A stretch of 64,000 bases of DNA from Terriglobia bacterium (GTDB taxonomy: Bacteria > Acidobacteriota > Terriglobia > Acidiferrales > UBA7541), in NCBI GenBank assembly GCA_020073605.1, contig JAIQEW010000001.1:434001-498000 (forward strand), written 5' to 3'. Below the pieces are notes generated by a model that saw only the letters and a program-made list of their open reading frames with translations, had not been told where the DNA came from and ran no database searches. Of the stretch, positions 26,453 through 35,801 are shown in pieces. The first letter of the stretch is position 1, and the number at the start of each line of letters is the position of its first letter. Position numbers and translations under genes: made by a program.

Positions 26453-29152
26453 ATGGCAAAATCACTCGTAATCGTTGAGTCTCCGGCCAAGGCCAAGACG
26501 ATCAATAAGTATCTCGGCCGGAACTACACAGTGAAGGCTTCTTACGGCCACGTGATGGACCTGCCGAAGAAGACCATCGGTATTCTTCTGCCCGGCGAAG
26601 GGAACGGCAAGAAGAAGCGCAAGCGCAAGACCAAAGCCAAAGCCTCGGAGAAGAAGGCACCAAAGCCTATCGCGGTTACCTCGGAGAATATCTTCGAGCC
26701 GACCTACGAAGTGATTCCGAGCAAGTTGAAAGTCATCAGCGATCTCCAGAAAGCCGCGCACACCGCGGAAGCCATCTACTTGGCCGGCGACCCGGACCGC
26801 GAAGGGGAAGCGATTTGCGCGCACCTTGCTGAAATCCTGGGCAAGCCGAAGAAGTACACGAAGGTGGTTGCCGAGGCGGCTGCGGAGGCGGTTGAAGCGA
26901 ACGGAAACGGGGAGAAATCGGGAGCCAGCGCCAAGCCGGCGAAAAAGCAGGTGAGTGAGGTTCGGTCCACTCCTCCCAAGATTTATCGCGTGATGTTCAA
27001 CGAGATCACGCAGAAGGCAATCAAGGCGGCCTTCGAGAATCCCACGCAAGTGAACGAAAACCTGGTCGATGCGCAGCAGGCCCGCCGCGTGCTCGACCGC
27101 CTCGTGGGGTACAAGATTTCCCCGATTTTGTGGGACAAGGTCCGCCGCGGCCTTTCCGCCGGGCGCGTTCAGACGGTCGCCCTGCGGGTAATCGTTGACC
27201 GCGAGCGCGAGATTCGCGCCTTCGTGCCCAGGGAATACTGGACGATTCACGCCCTGCTGGGAGCAGGCGAGCCGCCCTCTTTCGAGGCCAAGCTCACGAA
27301 GTACAAGGGCCAGGACCTCGAGATTCCGGACGAAGCCGAATCCCAGCGCATCCTCGCCGAGCTCGAGCGCGCGATCTTCCAGGTCGCCAATGTCACGCAG
27401 AAGGAAAAGCGCCGCTACGCGCCGCCGCCCTTCACCACGTCGAAGCTCCAGCAAGCCGGCTACAACCGAATGCGCTACACCGCCAAGCGCACGATGATGC
27501 TTGCCCAGCGGCTGTATGAAGGCGTCGATCTGGGAGACGAGGGTTCGGTCGCGCTGATCACCTACATGCGCACCGATTCGGTGAAGGTCTCAAACGACGC
27601 GATCGCCCAGGTGCGGGAGCATATCGGCTCAAGCTACGGGGGCGGCTACCTGCCGGAAAAGCCGAACTTCTACAAGTCGAAAAAGGACGCGCAGGAAGCG
27701 CACGAAGCCATTCGCCCCACGGATGTCTCCCGCACTCCGGAGAGTGTCCGGCGATACCTGGAAGACGACATGTTCAAGCTCTACCAGATGATCTGGCAGC
27801 GCTTCGTCGCGTCGCAGATGGTGCCCGCGGTCTTCGACCAGACCACGATCGACGTTTCCGCCGACGATTACACGTTCCGCGCGAGCGGATCGGTGGTCAA
27901 GTTCGACGGCTACCTCACCGTCTACCAGATCGTGAAGGAAGAAGAGGAAAAGGAAGACGAGGGCGATACCGAAGGCCGCACGCTGCCGCGCGTGAGCGAA
28001 GGCGAGCAGTTGCGCCTCGAAACCATCCGGCCCGAGCAGCACTTCACGGAGCCGCCTCCGCGCTATACGGAAGCGACGCTTGTGAAGGAGCTCGAGGAAA
28101 AGGGGATCGGCCGGCCGTCCACATACGCCGCGATCATTTCGACGATCGTGGAGCGCGAATACGTCAATAAAGATCAGGGCCGCTTTACGCCCACGTTGCT
28201 CGGCGAAAAAGTGAGCGACCTGCTCGTCAAGGCGTTCGAGGATATTTTCGACGTCGGTTTCACCGCGCGCATGGAAGACGAACTCGACGAAATCGAGGAA
28301 GGAAAACTTGGCTGGCGCACGGCCGTGAAGGAATTCTGGGACCGCTTCGCGGTCGATCTCGAAAAAGCCGCCGACGCGATGGATTCCTACAAGGCGGGCA
28401 TCCCGACCGGCCAGAAGTGCGAGAAGTGCGGCCAGGGCGAATTGCTCGAGCGGATCAGCCGCCACGGATTTTTCCTCGGCTGCTCCCGCTACCCGGAGTG
28501 CGATTTTATTCGCGATCTGGCGGAACACGGCAGCGATGCACCCGAAGGCGAAGGCGCCACAATCTATTGCGACAACTGCGGCAAGGAGATGGCCATCAAG
28601 CGGGGCCGCTTCGGGACGTTTCTCGCGTGCACGGGCTATCCGAATTGCAAGACCACGCGACGTCTCGCGGCTGGCACGAAGAAGGCGCTCCAGCCCGACG
28701 TGCCGCTCGATGAGAAATGCCCGACGTGCGGCGCACAGCTTTTGCGGCGCCATGGCCGCTTCGGCGAATTCATCGGCTGCGAGAAATACCCGAAGTGCAA
28801 GTACACGCGTCCGATCACGCTTGGCATCAAGTGTCCGAAATGCAATGAGGGGGAATTCGTGCGCCGCGGATCGGCCAAGGGGCGAGGCCGCGCGCGCATC
28901 TTCTACGGCTGCTCGCGCTACCCGGATTGCGACTTCACCACTCCATTCGAGCCGATCGCCGAGCCGTGCCCGAAATGCGGCGCGGCGTTCATCGTCGAGA
29001 AGCGCACAAAGCACGGCAACGTGCGCGCGTGCCTGAACGAGAAATGCGATTGGGAAGTGGCAGCGCCGGAACCAGCCCCGTTCGTGCACCCGCAAGAATT
29101 GCCCGCACCGGAGGCGCAACCCGTCGGCGCAGGCGAACCCGCGAAATCATAA
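26453..29152 (+). CDS. topA: DNA topoisomerase I with five C-terminal zinc ribbons
   Basis: Type IA topoisomerase that relaxes negative supercoils. The 899-residue protein has the Toprim domain from KSLVIVESPAKAKTI with YLAGDPDREGEAICAHL, and the catalytic tyrosine in ALITYMRTDSVKVS. The C-terminus carries five cysteine pairs of topoisomerase zinc-ribbon type, beginning CEKCGQGE, CDNCGKEM, CPTCGAQL, CPKCNEGE and CPKCGAAF; E. coli has fewer intact ones. A lysine-rich insertion (about residues 50-75, KKKRKRKTKAKASEKKAPK) and an Ala/Glu-rich one (about 140-165) interrupt the Toprim domain. AGAGG lies 3-8 nt before the ATG. Confidence 0.97.
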   Translation: MAKSLVIVESPAKAKTINKYLGRNYTVKASYGHVMDLPKKTIGILLPGEGNGKKKRKRKTKAKASEKKAPKPIAVTSENIFEPTYEVIPSKLKVISDLQKAAHTAEAIYLAGDPDREGEAICAHLAEILGKPKKYTKVVAEAAAEAVEANGNGEKSGASAKPAKKQVSEVRSTPPKIYRVMFNEITQKAIKAAFENPTQVNENLVDAQQARRVLDRLVGYKISPILWDKVRRGLSAGRVQTVALRVIVDREREIRAFVPREYWTIHALLGAGEPPSFEAKLTKYKGQDLEIPDEAESQRILAELERAIFQVANVTQKEKRRYAPPPFTTSKLQQAGYNRMRYTAKRTMMLAQRLYEGVDLGDEGSVALITYMRTDSVKVSNDAIAQVREHIGSSYGGGYLPEKPNFYKSKKDAQEAHEAIRPTDVSRTPESVRRYLEDDMFKLYQMIWQRFVASQMVPAVFDQTTIDVSADDYTFRASGSVVKFDGYLTVYQIVKEEEEKEDEGDTEGRTLPRVSEGEQLRLETIRPEQHFTEPPPRYTEATLVKELEEKGIGRPSTYAAIISTIVEREYVNKDQGRFTPTLLGEKVSDLLVKAFEDIFDVGFTARMEDELDEIEEGKLGWRTAVKEFWDRFAVDLEKAADAMDSYKAGIPTGQKCEKCGQGELLERISRHGFFLGCSRYPECDFIRDLAEHGSDAPEGEGATIYCDNCGKEMAIKRGRFGTFLACTGYPNCKTTRRLAAGTKKALQPDVPLDEKCPTCGAQLLRRHGRFGEFIGCEKYPKCKYTRPITLGIKCPKCNEGEFVRRGSAKGRGRARIFYGCSRYPDCDFTTPFEPIAEPCPKCGAAFIVEKRTKHGNVRACLNEKCDWEVAAPEPAPFVHPQELPAPEAQPVGAGEPAKS

Positions 29153-29164
29153 CCCGCGCTATTT

Positions 29165-29201
29165 GAGACGCCGCCACTGGATGAGCCGGTGGCAGCGTCT
29201 C
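29165..29201. terminator. Hairpin between convergent topA and PQQ dehydrogenase genes
   Basis: GAGACGC is repeated as GCGTCTC with an inner CGCCAC/GGTGGC-like pairing and an 8-base loop. It sits 13 bases after the topA stop and 6 bases after the end of the convergent dehydrogenase gene, so it could end transcription from both sides. A strong T-run is not present on either strand. Confidence 0.5.
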
Positions 29202-29206
29202 TGCGT

Positions 29207-31087
29207 TTACTGTTGGTTCTGATTTGTAGGTGCTTGCGGAGCAGTACCAGCCGGCGGGGGAGGCGGTGGGGCCGCCGCAGCCGATGCCGGAATCGGTTCC
29301 GTCCCATCAAGCACGAACGTGTAAACTCGCCCCTTGTTGCGTCCCGCGAGAACGGAAACGTACTGCTTCCCGTCGAGCATGTAAGTGACCGGGTTCGCGA
29401 ATCCCTGAAGCAATTTCACGCTCCAGAGCTTCTCGCCTTTGTCCGCGCTGAACGCTTCGAAGTCTCCCGCGTTGGAAGCGGCGAAGACCAGATTCCCGGC
29501 CGTCGTCATCGTGCCACCGCCGCCGGTTGCCGCAGCGCGCCAGCGTTCCGTCTCGGTGACAGGATCCCAGCCGAACAGGAAATTCCCCGCCGGCGGAGTT
29601 GGCGGAGGAGGCGGTGGACGTGGCGCGCCGTTGGCACCGGCTGCGACCGGGCCCGTGCCTCTGCCTGAGGCATCCCTGAAAATGATTCCCCAGTTGTACG
29701 CGCCAAGCTCGGGCTTGAATTCGGGCGCCTGAATGTAGGAGAAGCTGGTGGCGGCTCCGGGCGTGATGTACACGAGTCCGGTTTGCGGATTGAACGACAT
29801 GCCCTGCCAGACGTGCCCGCCTCCCGGACCCGGCCAGATGATCACCGGCGTCGTGCCAAAATGCGCTTCGGGATTGATGATGGGGCGGCCGGTCTTGGGA
29901 TCGAGGCCTTTGGCCCAGGTGATTTTCTGCAGCGGCGCGCCGGAGATGAATTTCCCGGTCTTGCGATCGAGGACGTAGAAGTAGCCGTTCTTGGGGGCTT
30001 GCATGATGACTTTGCGCACTTTGCCATCAATCCTCAAATCGGCGAGGACCAGGTCCGAAATGGAATCGTAGTCCCACTCATCACCGGGAGTCGTCTGGAA
30101 ATACCAGACGAATTTGCCCGTGTCCGGCTTCACGGCGATGATCGAGCAAATATACAAATTGTCCTTGCCCATCGCGCTGCGGTACTTCTGGACCCACGGG
30201 CCGGCTTGTCCCGTTCCGAAGTAGAGCAGGTCGAGCTGGGGATCGTAAGAGATCGAATTCCAGGGATTGCCGCCGCCGCCCAGTTTCCACCAATCGCCGT
30301 CGCCCGACCAGGTTTTCGCGGCAACCTCCATGGCTTTGTTCTCGAACGGCTTCGATGGATCGCCCGGCACGGTGTAGAAGCGCCAGATCAATTTGCCAGT
30401 TTCCGGGTCGTACGCGGAAATGTAACCGCGAACCGCAAACTCTCCGCCGCCATTGCCGATGATCACCTTGCCTTTGACGATCAGAGGAGCGCCGGTAATG
30501 CTGTAGTCTGCGTTCTTGTCCGCGGTCTGAACCTCCCATGCGACTTTGCCGGTCTTCGCATCGAGCGCGACAAGCCTTGCGTCCAACGTGCCCACATACA
30601 CTTTGCCGCCATAGACCGCGACGCCGCGATTTCCTGGGCCGCAGCAAAGGCTGGGTCCCGTGCGGACCTTGTTGGGGTCTCCGGCGGATCCCGGCGGAAA
30701 ATTCTGGTGGCCGACTTGCGGATCCCAGCGCCACAGTTCTTTCCCGGTGCGGGCGTCAACTGCGAACACGACGCCCCAGGTCACCGTCCCGTAGAGCGTT
30801 CCATTGGAGACGATCGGAGACGCCTCCAGCGTTCCTGGAAGAGAGCCGGTGTCGTAATACCAGGCCAGCCCCAGACGCTTCACATTCGATGCATCGATCT
30901 GCTTGAGTGGGCTGTAGCGCTTCTGCGCGTAGTCTCCGGCGTTCATGAGCCACTCATCGCCGGTCTTGCCGCCGTTCAGCAGACTCTTGTCATCGACGCG
31001 ATAGGCTTCCTGCGCCGCGGTCGCCCAGGTTGCAAGGGCCACCGCGGCCGCAAGCAGACACCACTTGTTTCCGTTGCGTGTTTTCAT
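29207..31087 (-). CDS. PQQ-dependent alcohol dehydrogenase-like protein 1
   Basis: From ATG 31087 the product has 626 residues, starting with a signal peptide (KWCLLAAAVALATWATAA). Eight-bladed propeller W-motifs such as AVDARTGKELWRW and ALDAKTGKVAWE are visible. The vicinal cysteine pair (GPSLCCGPGNRG) of quinoprotein alcohol dehydrogenases is present. The catalytic Asp lies in DEWDYDS, followed two residues later by another Asp, the feature associated with lanthanide-dependent enzymes. There is no CxxCH heme motif, so electrons must pass to a separate cytochrome. The C-terminus is Pro/Ala/Gln-rich. It lies 63 nt downstream of a close paralogue on the same strand. The alcohol substrate is unknown. 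Confidence 0.92.
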   Translation of the reverse strand: MKTRNGNKWCLLAAAVALATWATAAQEAYRVDDKSLLNGGKTGDEWLMNAGDYAQKRYSPLKQIDASNVKRLGLAWYYDTGSLPGTLEASPIVSNGTLYGTVTWGVVFAVDARTGKELWRWDPQVGHQNFPPGSAGDPNKVRTGPSLCCGPGNRGVAVYGGKVYVGTLDARLVALDAKTGKVAWEVQTADKNADYSITGAPLIVKGKVIIGNGGGEFAVRGYISAYDPETGKLIWRFYTVPGDPSKPFENKAMEVAAKTWSGDGDWWKLGGGGNPWNSISYDPQLDLLYFGTGQAGPWVQKYRSAMGKDNLYICSIIAVKPDTGKFVWYFQTTPGDEWDYDSISDLVLADLRIDGKVRKVIMQAPKNGYFYVLDRKTGKFISGAPLQKITWAKGLDPKTGRPIINPEAHFGTTPVIIWPGPGGGHVWQGMSFNPQTGLVYITPGAATSFSYIQAPEFKPELGAYNWGIIFRDASGRGTGPVAAGANGAPRPPPPPPTPPAGNFLFGWDPVTETERWRAAATGGGGTMTTAGNLVFAASNAGDFEAFSADKGEKLWSVKLLQGFANPVTYMLDGKQYVSVLAGRNKGRVYTFVLDGTEPIPASAAAAPPPPPPAGTAPQAPTNQNQQ

Positions 31088-31150
31088 TCTTGCGATTGCT
31101 CCCTCAAAGGATCCCGCCCCGGACACTCGATCCGGCCGCCCGCATTGGCC

Positions 31151-33019
31151 TTATTGCTGATTTTGCATTGTGGGCGCTTGCGGAGCAGGCGCTGGAGCCG
31201 GCGCCGCAGCCGGAGGAGGCGGCGGTCCAAAACCAAAATCCGAGACCCCCGTTGGTTTTGGCGGAATTGGAACGTTGCCATCCAGCGCGAATGTGTAGAT
31301 TCTTGCTTTGCCGCCGCGGCCGGAGAGAACGGAAACGTACTGTTTTCCGTCCAGCATATAGGTTGACGGATTCGCGAAGCCGGCCATCAGTTTCGCTGAC
31401 CAGAGCTTCTCGCCTTTGTCAGCGCTCAACGCGACGAGGTCTCCATCGTTGGACGCGGCGAAGACCAGATTACCGGCCGTCGTCATCGTGCCTCCGCCAT
31501 TGGTCAGGTCGGCTCGCCACGCCTCTTTTCCGGTGACGGGATCCAAGGCCGTCAGGAACCCGTGATTCACCAGCGGAGGCGGAGCGGGCTGGCCCGGACC
31601 CGGAGGAGTCGGCGCTCTGAGCACGATTCCCCAGTTGTACACGCCCAACTCGGGCTTGAATTCCTTTGTAGCGATGTACGTGAACGTGCTGTCGAGCGCC
31701 GGAAGGTAAACAAGCCCCGTATTCGGGTTGTAGGACATCGCTTGCCAGGCGTGACCGCCTGCCGGACCGGGCGCGACTACCACCTCCTTGCTCTCGTAGC
31801 GCATACCCGGGGCTTCGTGGGGACGCCCAGTTTTCGGATCAAGTCCCGTGGACCAGGTAACCTTTACATACGGCACACCCGAGATGAATTTCCCGGTCTT
31901 GCGGTCCAGAACGTAGAAGTATCCGTTCTTCGGGGCTTGCATGATGACTTTGCGCACCTTGCCGTCGATCTTCAAATCGGCAAGGGTCATTCCTTGCGTG
32001 GCATCGTAGTCCCACTCATCGGCCGGCGTGGACTGAAAATGCCACACGTACTGACCGGTGTCGGCATTCAGGGCGACGATCGAGCAGAGATACAAATTGT
32101 CCTTGGTCATCGGATCGCGAAAACCCTGAACCCACGGACCGCCCTGGCCAACCCCGATGTAAACCATATTGAGCTCGGGATCGTAAGTGATTCCGTCCCA
32201 GACGTTTCCGCCGCCGCCGAGCTTCCACCATTCTCCCGCCCAGGTCTTCGCGGCGGCTTCCATGGCCTTGTTCTCGAAGGGCTTCGAAGGATCGCCCGGC
32301 ACGGTGTAGAAGCGCCAGATTTGTTTGCCCGTCTCGGCGTCGTAAGCCGTCACGAACCCGCGGACGCCGTATTCGCCTCCAGCATTGCCGATAATGACTT
32401 TGCCTCTGGCAATGCGGGGAGCGCCCGTGATGCTGTAGTCCGCATTCTTGTCGATGGTCTGGACTTCCCATACGATCTTGCCCGTTTCCTGATCGAGCGC
32501 GACGAGCCGGGAATCGAGCACACCGACATACACTTTTCCTTTGTAGAGCGCGACGCCACGGTTTGCGGGGCCGCAGCAGACGCTGGGACCGGTGCGAACC
32601 TTGTCAGGTTTTCCCACCGATCCGGGCGGAAAGTTCATGTGGGGGATTTTCGGATCCCAGCGCCACTTCTCTTTTCCAGTGCGCGCATCGAGCGCGACGA
32701 CGACGCTCCACGGCAGCGTGGCGTACATCACGCCATTGGAGACGAGGGGAGTCGTCTCGACCGTTCCGCGGTCCGATCCAGTATCGTAATACCAGGCAAG
32801 CCCCAGCTTGCTCACATTGGACGCGTCGATCTGTTTCAGCGGACTAAAGCGCTGCTCCGTATAATCGCGACCACTCGTCAGCCACTCTTCGGCATTCTTA
32901 GAAGCATTCTTCAATGCCGCATCGTCGACGACTCGTGCCTGCTGAGCCGTGGCGGCCGAAACCGAAAATACTGCCATCACCGCAACAAAGCACATCTTTA
33001 TTCCATCGGATATACGCAT
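31151..33019 (-). CDS. PQQ-dependent alcohol dehydrogenase-like protein 2
   Basis: A 622-residue paralogue of the downstream dehydrogenase, with signal peptide (KMCFVAVMAVFSVSAATAQQ), W-motifs (ALDARTGKEKWRW, ALDQETGKIVWE), vicinal cysteines GPSVCCGPANRG and catalytic DEWDYDA with Asp at the plus-two position. I chose ATG 33019 rather than 33028 because the GAGAGGA ribosome site lies about 9 nt before 33019 but directly touches 33028. No heme motif is present. Much of the length matches the neighbour (for example VRKVIMQAPKNGYFYVLDRK in both), so the two arose by tandem duplication. It is divergent from the cytochrome c gene. Confidence 0.92.
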   Translation of the reverse strand: MRISDGIKMCFVAVMAVFSVSAATAQQARVVDDAALKNASKNAEEWLTSGRDYTEQRFSPLKQIDASNVSKLGLAWYYDTGSDRGTVETTPLVSNGVMYATLPWSVVVALDARTGKEKWRWDPKIPHMNFPPGSVGKPDKVRTGPSVCCGPANRGVALYKGKVYVGVLDSRLVALDQETGKIVWEVQTIDKNADYSITGAPRIARGKVIIGNAGGEYGVRGFVTAYDAETGKQIWRFYTVPGDPSKPFENKAMEAAAKTWAGEWWKLGGGGNVWDGITYDPELNMVYIGVGQGGPWVQGFRDPMTKDNLYLCSIVALNADTGQYVWHFQSTPADEWDYDATQGMTLADLKIDGKVRKVIMQAPKNGYFYVLDRKTGKFISGVPYVKVTWSTGLDPKTGRPHEAPGMRYESKEVVVAPGPAGGHAWQAMSYNPNTGLVYLPALDSTFTYIATKEFKPELGVYNWGIVLRAPTPPGPGQPAPPPLVNHGFLTALDPVTGKEAWRADLTNGGGTMTTAGNLVFAASNDGDLVALSADKGEKLWSAKLMAGFANPSTYMLDGKQYVSVLSGRGGKARIYTFALDGNVPIPPKPTGVSDFGFGPPPPPAAAPAPAPAPQAPTMQNQQ

Positions 33020-33287
33020 CGGGAACATTCCTCTCGCTAGAAACGTGTGTATTGATCTCGGGCTTCCAGATACGACCTAGCGCCACCCAATCCTTGGCAC
33101 CCCTGCCGTGCAGAGACTACACAACCTTGCGCGTCACGTCCAGACTTTCGACGCGATGCGTCCTTTCGTTCGGCGCACATCCAACATACGCAAAACTCGG
33201 TCGCTTTGTTTCGTAGCGTTAGACTGCGCGTATCTCGGATAGTATGCTGTGCGCCGGCCAGGGGCACCGCAACCTTCCGGAGGCATC

Positions 33288-34118
33288 ATGACTGCGATTC
33301 GACGAGCGTGGCTTGCGACACCGATCGTCGCCTTGTTGGCGCTGGCGGGCACTCCGCTGCGCGCGCGCCCAAGTCCAAAGCAGGACTCGCCGATTGCCAA
33401 TCCGACACCCGCCGATCTCGAGCGAGGCAAGCAGACATTCGAGACAACCTGCTCGACCTGTCACGGCCTGGATGGAGGCGGCGCGATGGGCCCGAATATC
33501 CAGGGGATTCCATTCAGGTTGGGTGCCGACGCCGTGACGAATGTCATCAAGAACGGAATGAGCGGCGGGATGCCTCCCTTTTCGGCGCAATTGGACTCCA
33601 CGCAAATCCAGCAGATCGTCGGCTACCTTCTTACACTCAGCCACAAGGACACCGGCACCGTGACCGGCGATGCGGCGAAGGGCAAGGGCGTCTACGACTC
33701 AAGCGGCTGCGCCGGCTGCCACATTGTTTCAGGCCTGGGCAGCGGCATCGGTCCTGAACTTACGAAGGTAGGCCATCTGCGCGGACCCGGCTACCTGCGC
33801 AACGCGGTGTTGTATCCGGGCACGGATTTGCCGCAAGCGCGGGTTTTCTTGGAATCCGGAGGACTGCTTGATTACTTGTTCATCCACGCCGTTACCAACG
33901 ACGGCCACGCGTTCGACGGCACGCGCGTGGTGGAAGACTCCTTCCGGATCGTGATCAAGGACGCCCGCGGCGAGTTCCACTCCTTCCGTAAGGCCGATCT
34001 GCGCGAATTAAAGAAGGAACCGGGAAAGAGCACGATGCCGAGCATGAAAGGCAAACTCTCGGACGCGCAAGTAAATGATCTGGTCGCGTACCTTGCGGGC
34101 TTAAAAGGAGACCAATGA
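33288..34118 (+). CDS. Secreted diheme cytochrome c
   Basis: The 276-residue protein starts at ATG 33288 with CCGGAGG just upstream and has a signal peptide (WLATPIVALLALAGTPLRA). Two heme c motifs are present: CSTCH at residues 55-59, with MPPF near 95 as the likely Met-ligand region, and CAGCH at 141-145. The second half after CAGCH (GPELTKVGHLRGPGYLRNAVLYP, then AHAFDGTRVVEDSF-like and LSDAQVNDLVAYLAGLK) resembles heme-binding domains of oxidase-associated cytochromes. Its stop overlaps the start of the third PQQ dehydrogenase by four bases, so it is the likely electron acceptor for that enzyme and perhaps for the two divergent ones. Confidence 0.92.
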   Translation: MTAIRRAWLATPIVALLALAGTPLRARPSPKQDSPIANPTPADLERGKQTFETTCSTCHGLDGGGAMGPNIQGIPFRLGADAVTNVIKNGMSGGMPPFSAQLDSTQIQQIVGYLLTLSHKDTGTVTGDAAKGKGVYDSSGCAGCHIVSGLGSGIGPELTKVGHLRGPGYLRNAVLYPGTDLPQARVFLESGGLLDYLFIHAVTNDGHAFDGTRVVEDSFRIVIKDARGEFHSFRKADLRELKKEPGKSTMPSMKGKLSDAQVNDLVAYLAGLKGDQ

Positions 34119-35734
34119 GAACCATCAAGTACGCGCTGCTTTTGTTTGGTCTTCTTGTCTGGAATCCGGCGCGATCGCTCGCACAGAATGTGCCCTACGA
34201 GCGCATTTTGCACTCGCAAAGCGAGCCCCAGAGCTGGCTGACGTACGGCGGGAGCTACTCCTCGCAGCAGTATTCGCTGCTCAATCAGATCAACCGCCAG
34301 AACATCTCGAGTTTGAAGGTGGCGTGGATATACCAGCCGAGCCGGCCCGTCGCGAATCTGGAGGCATCGCCGATCGTTGTGGATGGAGTGATGTACCTCA
34401 CCGAACCGCCCAGCACCGTGACGGCCCTGGATCTTCGCACCGGACTTCGGCTGTGGAGCTGGTCGCCGAATCTTCCGGAGCACGTTGTATCAATCGGCCT
34501 GTATGCAACGAGCCGCGGCGTGGCGATTCTAGACAATACGGTCTACATCGGCACGGCCGATTCGCACCTGGTCGCGCTCGATGCGAAGAATGGCGCCGTC
34601 CGCTGGAACGTGCACGTGGCCGACAACGCCATGGGCTACGCCCTGACGGGACCGCCGCTCGCGCTAAAGGACAAGGTCATTATCGGCAGTGCCGGGAGCG
34701 AAGCCGCTGTCCGCGGATTTCTCGATGCCTACGACGCGAAGACCGGCAAACGGCTCTGGCGCTTTTGGACCACTCCCAGGCCGGGTGAACCGGGCGCGGA
34801 AACCTGGGGCGTCGGCGCCGCCGAAAGCGCCGGGGCTACCACATGGAACAATGGCTCCTACGACCCCGAACTGAATTTGGTGTACTGGGGCACGGGGAAT
34901 CCAGCTCCGGATTTCAACGACGACGACCGGCCGGGCGACAACCTCTATACCTGCTCGCTGCTGGCGCTCGATGCCGACACGGGAAAACTGAAATGGTATT
35001 TTCAGTTCTCGCCGCACGAAGACCACGACTGGGATTCGGACGAACCTCCCGTCCTGTTTAACGCCCCGATCGACGGCAAGCCGCGAAAGCTGGTCGGCTT
35101 CGCCAACCGCAACGGCTTCTACTACGTGATCGATCGCGTCACAGGGAAATTCATAACGGGCGTTCCGTTCGTGAAGCAGACATGGGCCAAAGGGCTCGAT
35201 GCCAATGGGCGCCCGATACCCGCGCCCAACCAGGAGCCGACCCTCGGGGCGGGAACCCTCGTCTACCCGAGCATAACGGGAGGCGTTGACTGGACGAGCC
35301 CCTCGTATAGTCCGCAGACGGGACTCTTCTATGTGAGCGCCCATGAAACGGGCGCGTACTTCATCAAGGGAACGGGCAAGATCGAGCCGGGGCCTCCGAA
35401 GGGAATCGTGGGTGGCGGAGGAATCCGGGCGCTCGTCGGCGAGCAATCGTATGGCGCAATTCGCGCTCTCGACGCGACGACGGGAAAATTGCGATGGCAG
35501 TTCAAGCTGCTGGCTCCGGCGTGGGTCCCCGTGCTTTCAACCGCCGGCGGTCTGGTATTCAGCGGCAGCGAGGAAGGAAACTTCTTTGCTCTCGACGCGT
35601 ATACCGGCAAACCCCTGTGGCAGTTTTTCATGGGCCACGCCGCCCGGTCCAACCCCATCAGCTATGAATTGGACGGCAAGCAGTACATTTTCATCACGGC
35701 CGGCAACACATACCTAGCGTTCACCCTACCGTAG
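34115..35734 (+). CDS. PQQ-dependent dehydrogenase 3, coupled to cytochrome c
   Basis: A 539-residue periplasmic quinoprotein with signal peptide (KYALLLFGLLVWNPARSLAQ). W-motifs include ALDLRTGLRLWSW, ALDAKNGAVRWN and ALDADTGKLKWYF. The catalytic region reads DHDWDSDEPP, again with Asp two residues after the catalytic Asp. Unlike its two neighbours it lacks the vicinal Cys-Cys (GLYATSRG at that position) and is about 90 residues shorter, so it belongs to a different branch. The ATG overlaps the stop of the cytochrome c gene (ATGA), indicating coupled expression. It converges on the first selenoprotein gene, 67 nt away. Confidence 0.9.
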   Translation: MRTIKYALLLFGLLVWNPARSLAQNVPYERILHSQSEPQSWLTYGGSYSSQQYSLLNQINRQNISSLKVAWIYQPSRPVANLEASPIVVDGVMYLTEPPSTVTALDLRTGLRLWSWSPNLPEHVVSIGLYATSRGVAILDNTVYIGTADSHLVALDAKNGAVRWNVHVADNAMGYALTGPPLALKDKVIIGSAGSEAAVRGFLDAYDAKTGKRLWRFWTTPRPGEPGAETWGVGAAESAGATTWNNGSYDPELNLVYWGTGNPAPDFNDDDRPGDNLYTCSLLALDADTGKLKWYFQFSPHEDHDWDSDEPPVLFNAPIDGKPRKLVGFANRNGFYYVIDRVTGKFITGVPFVKQTWAKGLDANGRPIPAPNQEPTLGAGTLVYPSITGGVDWTSPSYSPQTGLFYVSAHETGAYFIKGTGKIEPGPPKGIVGGGGIRALVGEQSYGAIRALDATTGKLRWQFKLLAPAWVPVLSTAGGLVFSGSEEGNFFALDAYTGKPLWQFFMGHAARSNPISYELDGKQYIFITAGNTYLAFTLP

Positions 35735-35801
35735 GGCGAGATTCAATTAGGTTCGCCCGGTGGAAGAACCAAGAGGGCTGCACGCCGCGCGACCCTGTCT
35801 T

